Below are positions 54,886 to 64,000 of a stretch of DNA of 64,000 nucleotides, one piece after another (position 1 is the first letter of the stretch; each line of letters begins with the position of its first letter). The translations under genes were made by a program, and so were the position numbers. The stretch spans positions 6,157,132 to 6,221,131 of the forward strand of contig JAJEKV010000011.1 in the NCBI GenBank assembly GCA_021234155.1. The letters are read 5' to 3'. This stretch comes from Isoetes taiwanensis. Taxonomy: Eukaryota; Streptophyta; Lycopodiopsida; Isoetales; Isoetaceae. The notes under the pieces were generated by a model. That model saw only the letters and a list, made by a program, of their open reading frames with translations, was not told the DNA's origin and ran no database searches.

Positions 54886-57248
54886 TATATAATAATTACA
54901 CTATCAAATATATAAAGAGGAATATTTTTCTTTGTTTTATTCGCGCTTCTGCAATAGAGATATCAATTCTTCTCTACTTCTGATTGCATGCTATGCTTCA
55001 AATGAAGATGATTTTGGCACAAATTACGTACATCAAAGACCAAAAATATCAGGTGATAACTTTGAAGTTTTTGTGTTTTGTAATCCTTAACACTTATGAG
55101 TCTTTGGGTGCATTTTACAGGTGAAGCAGATGCTATAATAGTTGAGGAAATTTATATGAGGATATCCCATTTGTTAAAGAGTAACCTTCAAATACTAAGA
55201 ACACTAAAAACATTAGGTGATAACTTTTGAATTTATTTTTTTTGTTTCATGTTTCCGTGGACATTCAATTCAATTCAATTCAATTTATTCACCAGTCTTT
55301 GGGTGCATTTGACAGATGATGCAGATGCTATAGTAATTGAGGAATTTATTAGAATGGATCCCATCTATTCAAGAGCATTCTTCATATACCAATTATTATT
55401 CATGGACACCGATTTCGTCCACCCACACGTGTGCATTCCCCTCCTAGTCAATCTTTACCTCTAACCTCATCCCCACCCTCGCCTGAAGCCGGCCCATTAT
55501 CAACATATGCAGTATCATCATCAAATATTCAAAGCATAAATTGCAGCTATATCAAGCCAAAAAATGGGGTTGCTGGCCTACCTAATAGAAGAAGGAGGGA
55601 GCCTAGTCACCTGGGTGGACCAGGATCGGATGTTTCGTCGATATGTGGCACTCCAGCTGGCAATGGAGGCCCTGGTGGTCCAGATGGCCCTGCCTAAAGG
55701 CCCTGGCGGTTCAAGTAGTGATGGAAACTAATTTCTATTTATTCTTAGTATAACAACAAGTACAAAAGGTTTTTCCCATGATGGGTTTTTAATCCTCTAG
55801 TAATTACAATAATTCTACTAATCACAATATATATAAAGTAGACTTTTAATTTTAATAACCCCTCAATCATTATTCATTTATTTTAGGATTATGTCTGTTC
55901 CAAAACAGCGCCAAATAAGCATTATCTTTAAGGCATCTAGCATTTTTTTAAAACTTTTTTTTTTATTTAAAAAATCATAGTGTATGTTGCATTTTCATTA
56001 TATTTTTTCATTTGCTTCAAATAAGGCAAAAAAACGACCTGTTTATTTGAAATTAACAACAACATATCATATTGCATTATAACAACAGATATACATGAAA
56101 TAGCAATTTTTTTATTAACATCCATATTGAAAATCATCAATCCCTTTATAGAAATGAGTAAATATTAGAACATGGTCACCATGAAAAACCATGAATATGA
56201 TCACCACAATCCTCCAAAGTCACAATATTTTAGGCAAATAAAGCTAACTATCTGGACAAAACAGTGAAAATAATATCCTCCAAAAGGCTTCACAAGAAAT
56301 AATTTTAGAAATGCAGTAAAGTGAAAACGTGCTTGACGCAATTTCAAGTTGTGGTAGTCCAAAACAATAAAGTATCTCTAAAATGTTAGAAAAAGCAACA
56401 TTTTATAAAAATAACTTGTACTTGAATAACACATGGAGCCATTTTCCAAGCTATCATAGTTCAAAACAGTAAGTGTATGTTCTCCAAGAAGTACTTTAAC
56501 CACAATATTCTTCTGCCATGACTATCAGCATGTAAATAGGCACCACATTTGACACCCTTATAGATGCAGCAATGGATTGAGTGACAACAGATTATGCATT
56601 TGTGCATAAAAATTTCGAGCTACAACCTTCAACAAATAGCAACTAAATATGTTACTCAACTCATTCCCTGCTATGCAGCTTAATCTTCTTGCTATGATTC
56701 TTGTTTCCTTTTACTCTTAGATAGAAGATAGAAAGAGCACAAACACTACAAGAGGATAGGGTTTTTGCGTCAAAGCTTGCGTCATTATCTTGTAAGGTTT
56801 GTCAGATTTGTGTCAAAAGCTTGGAAATGACACAAATTGATTTGATTGCATCAGAACTTGTGTCAATAGCAATGTCATTTTTGTCACATATTTGTGTCAA
56901 GGTTTTATTACTTTTTGGTTAGCGTTTGTAATGATGATTACATCATAAATTGTGAAAAGATTGTGACATGATTTAAATCAAGTATAGCAATATGTTTGTG
57001 TCCATTATAACATCAGTAGTTCTAAAGTTTTGGGTCACTTTTAGGACGCTCTTATGTCATACTTTATGATAACTTCTTGTCACCGTTTGTAAAATGTTTG
57101 TGTCATTTTATAGCGTCAAACGTATTGGGGATTTTATATCTATTCTCTTTATGTGTTGTGACACTTGCGTCTCGTCATTGCGTCAAAAGTGTCATTGTAG
57201 TACCATTTTGAAGTAGAAATACATAGACATCTTGACGCAATAAGGGCT
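54886..57248 (+). repeat. Tandem duplication, unit 2 (2363 bp)
   Basis: Second unit. It differs from unit 1 mainly at CAG, CTG and CCWGG positions between 55460 and 55710, and by single substitutions elsewhere. Confidence 0.9.
56744..57202. mobile_element. CACTA-like MITE in duplication unit 2
   Basis: Same element as at 54379, duplicated with its host unit rather than separately inserted: the flanks match too. Confidence 0.55.
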
Positions 57249-57680
57249 AAGCTTGACACAAAAGTGCCACTAGCTAGTATGAGGGAAACAACCTTGCAAA
57301 TAAGCATTTCATAATATTCAATCAGACTGGCATGGTTTTTGATGATAATATGCTAAATGTATGAATAACATTAGAAGTATTGCATAAACATCATATCCAA
57401 TATTTATATGTGTCATGTATGTTCTTAGGTCGTATACGACAAATCAAATTGCAAGAAATACAAGTTAGAACAAATTGCACGAAAAGCAAGTTAGAGCAAA
57501 CGTTTACAAAATATTTAACATAAATTGTCATAAAGCATTGAATTGGTCTTCAATATCATGCTCAATATCGTCCAACTCATCATCATCCAAATGCAAGCAT
57601 AAATTTGTATGCAAATCAAAACGTGAACCAATGCTTGGAACTTCTTCATCTTCAATACACAAGGCACCCAAAATTAAAAC

Positions 57681-59184
57681 ACTACATGGTTTTTTCTATG
57701 GTTGTGACTAGAAAACCATTCTACAAAACTAATGGGTGTTTGGGGGTTAATTTCATTAAAAACCATATGTGGCTAAACTAGTTGGTCTTCTTGTAAGGTT
57801 TGTTAAGGTGATATTTCGTCATGGTGATTATAAATGGCTTATTTCTAATGTTTGTGAAAGTGGTATTATATGTTGGTACGTGGATGTGGTACATTATATC
57901 ATTTTTAGGGTACGGTTTGTCCATGTGGTATAACGTGATGGTTGTGGATGTGGTTTCAATGTAGTGCTCTATTCATGTGATTTCATAATGTGGTAGTTGT
58001 TGTGGTTTGTTATTGTGGAAAACTGGCCCGGCTAATTTTCATGGTAAACCTGCACGGTTTGAATTGTGCTAATAGCAATAAATCACTATTAGTTGATTAG
58101 TTAAAGTGTTTAGGGTTTTCTATTAAAGCACTATTGTGCTTATCAAAATTAGATATAATTGTTTTGCTCACAATGTGCATGGTTTTGTAATGCATCAGGT
58201 TCATGGTTATCATTGATAAACTAGTAATGTTATGTAGTCTGAAGCATTTCAAGTTAATAGACTAAAATCATTAAGAACTATGGATGGTTTCTTACGTATT
58301 GTAGTACTTTTTAAAGTTGGTAATCCACTAATGGCTTCTAGTCTAAAGCATTTCAATTAATGCATAAAAGGCATGACGCCCTTCCCACTCAAAGTGTACT
58401 TGTTAATAATGATAAACCACTAAACGATTTCTAGTGTTAAGCTTCTTAAGTTACTGCATAGAAAGAATGGCGATCTTTTCACTGAAGACCTAATAGTTTC
58501 TTCAATCACACAAAATGACAAATCACTACCTTTCTATGATCTGAAGAACTTTTGGTTAATGAATGAAAACAAGGGCAGTCTTATTGATTATATATGTATG
58601 CATTTGTGTTCTATGACCGCATAGTTTCTTGACATTTATGCCTAGTGGTCAAGACTCTTAACCATAAATGTTTTCAATTCCATAGGCCTAGTGGTCAAGA
58701 CTATTAACCACAAAGGTTTTTCACGTCCAAGCATTTAAGATTAGATTAAAACAAGTAGTTAAAATATAGTAGTCTACTACTGGTTAAGACTATTAACTAT
58801 AAACATTTTTCACGTCCATATGCCTATTGGTTAAGATCATTAACCATAAATGTTATTCATGTCCATGTGACTAGTGGTTAAGACTATTTATCATAAATGT
58901 TTTCCACGTCCAAGCACTTAAGATTAGACTACAAGAAGCAGTTAAAATGTAGTGGTCTCGTAGTGGTTTCGCTCAAAAAAAGAAACAATGCACGGTTCTT
59001 AAATGTGGCCTTTAGCTAAAAACAATGCATGGTCCTTATATATAATTTTTTTTAGCACGGTTTTTCTTCAATTTTCCACATGTTATTTTTAGTATTTGTA
59101 TTGCAACCACGTGTTGTTTTTCAATAACACATGTTTTTTCTAGTGTTGTTTTTGTTACAATAACATTTTTTTTTTCGGTAGTGT
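57681..59184. mobile_element. Possible CACTA-type element
   Basis: CACTACATGG at the left and, read from the right, CACTACCGAAAAAAAAAATG. Only the first six bases are shared and no 3-bp duplication is evident (AAA against TAG). Repeated ATGGTT/CACGGTTTT motifs near both ends resemble subterminal repeats. No transposase frame was found. Confidence 0.35.
58636..58970 (+). repeat. Minisatellite, five diverged units of about 45-60 bp
   Basis: The recurring phrase is CCTAGTGGT(C/T)AAGACTATTAACC followed by ATAAATGTTTTTCACGTCCA, at about 58641, 58687, 58781, 58825 and 58868. Two units are extended by AGCA.TTAAGATTAGA and a GTAGTTAAAAT stretch. Confidence 0.7.
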
Positions 59185-62100
59185 AGAAACAATGTGTTCA
59201 AAGTAAACAAAAACAACAAAGATATCAAACTTAAGATTAGCGATTTTTCTATTGTCACGAGAGAATGCAGTTAGATGATTGTAATAGTAAACAAGGCATT
59301 GTTGCATTGAATACATTGAATTGTTGCATTGTATTTTATTAACACAAATTCAACTGCATGTTATCTATTCCTTTCTAGTTCTGCAGCAACATCTTTTGAT
59401 TCCTTTCAAAGGTTTTGCTTGGAGTGGCCATACTTGAAAGCCCCGATTCTGCCTCAAATCCTGCCATGTTCTGCAGAAAGCTTATCTGCCATCGCCACTG
59501 CAGGAACCTGGAATCTGCAAGCATAGATCAGTTTAAGGCAGAGAATAATATATGCTTAAGGCAACAAACAGTAGTAGTACAAGTGCAGATCGCAAGCCAT
59601 AGCAGAACTCAAAAGGTACAGATGCAAATATAGAAGAGGAGATTCAGGAAAGATGAAGGGATTCAAAAATAGTCAGCGCCATAACTCTTAAGAATCCATA
59701 GCCAATATCTTGAAGGTTAAGAATCGGCATAGATTGCCATGGATTATGTGCAAGGACGAGTTTAGATCAATGGGGCTTTTCTACCATCGCCACTTCATAG
59801 TTTATATATAACACGAAAACACGGAAATAGCAAGCCCGTTAGCCTATTATTGCGACCAACTCACATCAAGTATTCAAATGGAAAATGAAAGGTTCTTAAA
59901 TCGCACTGAAGTGTGAAGAAGCTTGTCTTTGGCGCCTTTAGTTTACCTTCGATCTGCCATTGCGAAAATTAGTGAACAGATCTATAAGTAAGAACGTTTT
60001 TTGCAAAAAATCTAAGAAAAATTACCGTACAAAGCCCAAATACTTTAGCTTAGCAACGGATCTCGCGGGGCCATTGTTGCATAAAGATTGAGGCGGATCT
60101 ACAAAAACCAGGGCATATCTTGCAAGCGGATGAAGTGGAAGCAGTTGCAACGGATTGAAACGAGAATATGCATAAAGATTGAGGCCGGATCTGCAAAAAA
60201 CTAGGGCATATCTTGCAAGCGGATGAAGCGAAGCGGTTGTAATGGATTGAACATCTTAGATTGGTCCGCAAGGCACATTATCTTGTTCACCCCCGCACAT
60301 TCTCGAACGAAAAGACCATATCTTAAATGCAAAATCCGAACTAAGAAACAAACAAACAGATAAAAGCGGTCGGCGTAGAGATTGACATGATCGGGCGATA
60401 TAAAAACTAGAATGAGATGGGTTTATTTCAGCGATCAACTATGCGAAAAAGGGGCTAAGAAGGTCTCATTAGCACCGCGGTACGTGAATCCGGCCTTCTA
60501 TGCATGCAGCTACGCCAGCCATATAGCTATAAATTTGCTTCTGCATATCCAAAAATCTGGCCAAACAGCTACTACTCCACGCCCTTGCTCTATTTTAGAC
60601 AAAAGCTTACCCAAAATGCCGCCATAGCCACTGTGCTATCTCCATAGAAGAGAATAAAGAAAGAGAAGGCGCAGAACAAGGCGCCAAATTGTGGAGCAAA
60701 AGGAAAATGGCCGGGTTACGATCTAGCCCCCTCAATCTCGGCCCTTAATTCTGGCCAATGAGATCAAAGGACTAGGATCACAATCTCGACCCTTTATCTC
60801 ATTCATCCAAACCATTGGATGCTTTACTATTTATTCAATCACAATGTTTACTTAATCACACATGAAAATAATTATTTTCAATCTCTCATTCTGACTCATA
60901 TATGTTGTTTCAACTTTGTAATCCGTAATGCGATGTTTTAATCTTGTTTTGTGGGCCATTGATGGGGAGAATATTCCCTCCCTTGTGCCACATCAAGGGC
61001 CTCGGTTTTTTCTTTGCCTTTAACCCCACAAAACTTTCAATGGTGCAAACCAAACCAAGAAAAACCAATGGATCCAAATACATATTACATTACCCTCAAC
61101 AAAAAATTATAGCCAATGGCTTGAAGCGTGGAAGGGAGGCCTCATCAGAGAGTGCCACCTCAAGAGGCCGATTCAACAGTCCCAAAGCCAGGGCACATCA
61201 ATGGTGACATGTCATGCCACATAAGCAAGGCCAACTTTTGACTAGGCCAAAAGTAAAAAAAATGTGCAACTTTGGTTTTCCATGGGTGATGTGGCAAATG
61301 TTTGATGATGACTAGGCATTTTTGCAACAAATGGACAAAGCAAGTATTTGGCAAAGGGAACTTCAAGAACTTAGAGCAATTTTTGTTACCAAGAGCATGC
61401 TTATTTGACTTGTCCTGACTTATTGACTGTATTTCCTTGAGTTTGATTAGCAAGGTTGCCTAACTCGAGATGCATGCTTTGATGCAATTCTAAGGTGTCT
61501 ACGTGGTAAGCCACCTCGTGCCACCTCATCTAAAATTCATATCAACCGTTAGATTTTAGATTTTCTGATCTTGGGGCCTAAGAAATTAAAAAAGCTTTAG
61601 AAAATGGCAGGGTCCCTCTTCGACCATCTGTGAGCACCTTCAACACATGTCATCGCCCTAAAAGAAAGACGGGGACTGGATCCAACAGGCTAAGTATGGT
61701 TTTTGCGGTTTGGAGCCTTCTTTTTTGCGATCTCAAAACTGTCATTGTTTTGTTCGTGCTCGGTCCCGGTCACTTCTTTATTTATTTGACAACTGCAGAT
61801 GAATAGTATAAGCTCTTTATTAGGAGGATTTAAACTGCTCTTCTTCCTTCATTGATCATAGTGCTGGTCTCCATTTCCTCATCTGATAGCCGCCACAAAG
61901 AGTTTATTCCTTTAATCTTAGTAATAAAACCTGAAATTTGCCCCATTTTGTTTCAAAGCTTTATCATAGCTTTGTCGTGTTTGCTCTGCTCGAAATTGTA
62001 TCTTTTTATTGAGAGCATGTAGACGAGTACTTAAATACCACAATGGTACAATAAGGTAGAATACTGTAGGATAATACTCTTAACATGGAAGATATGTACA

Positions 62101-62353
62101 TGCGTGTTCCACAAATTCATATCTCTTTATGCGTTTCACATCTGCCATATTTGTGAGGACACATATATGCCCATGTATTAGAACTGTGTATAAGTTTGCC
62201 ATTTGAGGTTAAAATTGAACGAATGATCTCACTGTTTGCAAGATATATTTAGTACTATATCTTTTTATATCTTTCCTCCTGTATCTATGGAATGTTTTTC
62301 TGTCTTCTGAGTTCGTTGTGTAGGTTTGAATTGTAGTATTGAATATTTTTCAG
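59185..62353. other. No gene recognised apart from a tandem repeat
   Basis: Short frames without domain content. Two units of about 92 bp at 60083-60250 share AAAGATTGAGG, GGGCATATCTTGCAAGCGGA and TGAAG. Confidence 0.5.
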
Positions 62354-62413
62354 GCCATCTGCAATGGTGTTGCTGCTGTAATCGCTGTTGGAGGAGATGG
62401 CACGTTTAATGAG
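62354..62413 (+). pseudogene. Orphan exon of a lipid-kinase (DAGK catalytic) family gene
   Basis: After a TTTTTCAG acceptor the sequence encodes AICNGVAAVIAVGGDGTFNE and is followed by GTGCTG. The GGDGTFNE motif is the nucleotide-binding signature of diacylglycerol, sphingosine and ceramide kinases. AVIAVGGDGT is most like the sphingoid-base or ceramide kinase branch. No other exon of the family is legible in the 1.6 kb to the window edge or in the preceding 3 kb. It is either one exon of a gene with very long introns or a stranded fragment. Confidence 0.55.
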
Positions 62414-63765
62414 GTGCTGCCAGTGTTGGAGTTCATGTCATAATTTGTGTTCAAGATGTTCAAGACAGTTATAAAATGCTGAGACAGATGAAAATTCTGA
62501 TATTAAGTTATTGGCAATTAAGTACTGATAATGGAGATTGAGTACTTAGAGTATTTATGCAGAAGAACAAAATTGAAGAACTGAGCAAGCAGAGAAATTC
62601 ATCTTGTTCAAGTTAAGCAGTAAAGGAAGGGATCAACGTTTCATACATTAGGTCATTAACTTGACCTAGATATGGAATATTAAACTAATGGTTAAAACCA
62701 TTGAATCAAGATAGGGGAATATTCGAATGAGTTCGTCGAGATCCTTGGAGCCAATTTGGGTTCAAACAGCTCGGTCCAATATTATGAAGGCATGAAGCTC
62801 AGATGGATTCGGCAACCTGCAAGCGGTCTGGCTTGACCGCCGGACTGCAAAAATAAATGAATGAGCAGTGCAGATGGTTTGGTATTGGAAAATACAAGGT
62901 GCGATCCGGAGAACAGGTAAGCATTATCTGGTTCTAAGATGAATGACATTTTCGATGCTACAGTGTTTTCATCGATCCCATATGAGCAGTGCCACTATGA
63001 TTATTTCCAATGGTTTTGAATACATGTAATAATGTTAATGAGGAGGAGAAGTTTGCTTAATGCTTAGACCATTAACATAAGGTGTGTTTTTTGAATAGAT
63101 ATGACTTATGCCATTAGAACAATTTGATTCTACATTTGTTGTTGTTGTCAATCAAGCAAAGTCATTAAGTTGCTCTATGATATTTTGTTCTATCCTCTGA
63201 TAATTTCTAACAGCCAGCACATTAATCTACCTTCTATTTCAGAGCCAAACATATTGGTACTAAGAGTCCTGTGAATTAGTCATAATAGATATCTTGTCAA
63301 ACGAAATGCAACATGTAATCGGTGGGTCCATAAGCTTACATATTAATCAAGGCTATAATGCTAACAACCATGGTGTTGCAAAATGAAAACGTTGATAGGC
63401 ACGAAACAACATTAAAATATTACTGTCAAGCCTCCTTAATTTTGTTAACAACGATGGCAAAGGCAATAGGCACATGGAACAACTTTAAAATGCTACTGTC
63501 AAGTCTTCTTAATGCAAATTTTGGCAAAGATGAAAGCCTATGCACTAGAAGGAGGGAAGAATGTTTTTTCGGTTGCCTGATTTAGGTTACTCTTTTATTC
63601 ACCTGTTTTCATATGCCACGGAATGTTTTTGCCTAGTTCAGGTCATTCGCCTATTTTCACATGCCATGACTGAGTTTTCTATTTGCCTATTTTCACGTAC
63701 CAGACCAGTCAGATTATATTTGTCTAGACTATTTCCAATCATGGTGTATGCCATCGAGAGAACTA
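62414..63765. other. No gene recognised
   Basis: AT-rich. Two copies of a GGCA...GGAACAACTTTAAAATGCTACTGTCAAG-type phrase occur at about 63398 and 63470. If the exon at 62354 belongs to a live gene, this may be its intron. Confidence 0.45.
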
Positions 63766-64000
63766 ACAACGTCTTAAATTAAACGCACTTATTTTAAAAG
63801 TGCATTTAAAAGATTCCTTAGAAAAAACTGAATGAAGTCAGAAAAAGGCTCTTTTTTTCAAGACTTTTAATTGTTAATGCATGGCAATATAAATTTGAGC
63901 ACGTTTTAGCCTATTTTAATCATTGCACGAAATTATTGATGAATAGAAGCTTAAAATTATGCATTTTTAGTATGCTTTTTCTATCTACATGATCACTCCA
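63766..64000 (+). mobile_element. Left end of a relative of the 9-kb transposon, cut by the window edge
   Basis: ACAACGTCTTAAATTAAACG then CACTTATTTT, followed by AAAAGTGCATTTAAAAGATTCC, corresponds base for base (about 5 differences in the first 25) to the left TIR and subterminal inversion at 22852. Similarity fades after AGATTCCTT. The rest lies beyond 64000. Confidence 0.65.

Overview
This is nuclear DNA of a plant with a large, repeat-rich genome, most likely a non-seed plant (fern, lycophyte or bryophyte grade). The reasons are GT-AG introns of plant type, plant gene families (a RLCK/USP-type kinase, a RBL13-like rhomboid), very low gene density, many nested transposons, and two copies of a Replitron, a group known to be abundant in non-seed plants. 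I cannot name the species. Only one gene reads intact from start to stop: an 11-exon amidase on the + strand at 11698-15429.

Layout. 1-3.2 kb: AT-rich repeat. 3.2-5.1 kb: a SINE-like insertion and a LINE 3' part on the minus strand. 5.2-8.7 kb: a hairpin, an LRR scrap, an L1-type 3' end with long target-site duplications (TSDs), a MITE with a 9-bp TSD, and a 61-bp LINE stub with a 7-bp TSD. 10.5-11.4 kb: a repeat whose inverted partner lies at 47.2-47.8 kb. 11.65-15.43 kb: the amidase gene with a TATA box. 16.6-21.4 kb: two head-to-tail Replitrons on the minus strand; the second has an uninterrupted 517-residue HUH endonuclease ORF. 21.7-35.0 kb: two copies of an unnamed repeat ('R'). The first R copy is split by a 9.06-kb DNA transposon (22852-31911), the second by a Mutator-like MITE. 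36.1-38.6 kb: a polypurine domain with a (GAA)n tract and LINE 3' ends. 39.97-41.2 kb: a MITE and further LINE ends. 41.4-43.3 kb: a kinase pseudogene. 44.6-45.1 kb: a broken rhomboid-like gene (minus). 46.5-52.1 kb: tandem and inverted repeats with a Harbinger-like MITE. 52.5-57.25 kb: a 2.36-kb tandem duplication carrying CACTA-like ends. 57.7-59.2 kb: a possible CACTA relative. 62.35 kb: one orphan exon of a lipid-kinase (GGDGT) family. 63.77 kb onward: the left end of a relative of the 9-kb transposon.

The most remarkable object is the 9.06-kb transposon. It has matching terminal inverted repeats (TIRs), a TSD, and an empty-site paralogue at about 34.67 kb. It carries two divergent genes: on the minus strand a ParB-like domain joined to an N4/N6-type DNA methyltransferase, and on the + strand a Cys-rich, RNase-H-like (DDE-type) protein. 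Between them and inside introns lie at least 18 copies of a 12-bp core palindrome, often extended to 18 bp (CGGTATAAATTTATACCG), arranged like the site array of a ParB or a self-methylation system. I do not know a described family with this combination.

A caution on frameshifts: where two near-identical copies can be compared (53.1-53.35 vs 55.45-55.7 kb; 17.4-18.0 vs 19.7-20.3 kb), differences cluster at CAG/CTG and CCWGG. That is what long-read consensus errors at CHG-methylated cytosines would look like, so some 'pseudogenes' here may be assembly artefacts.
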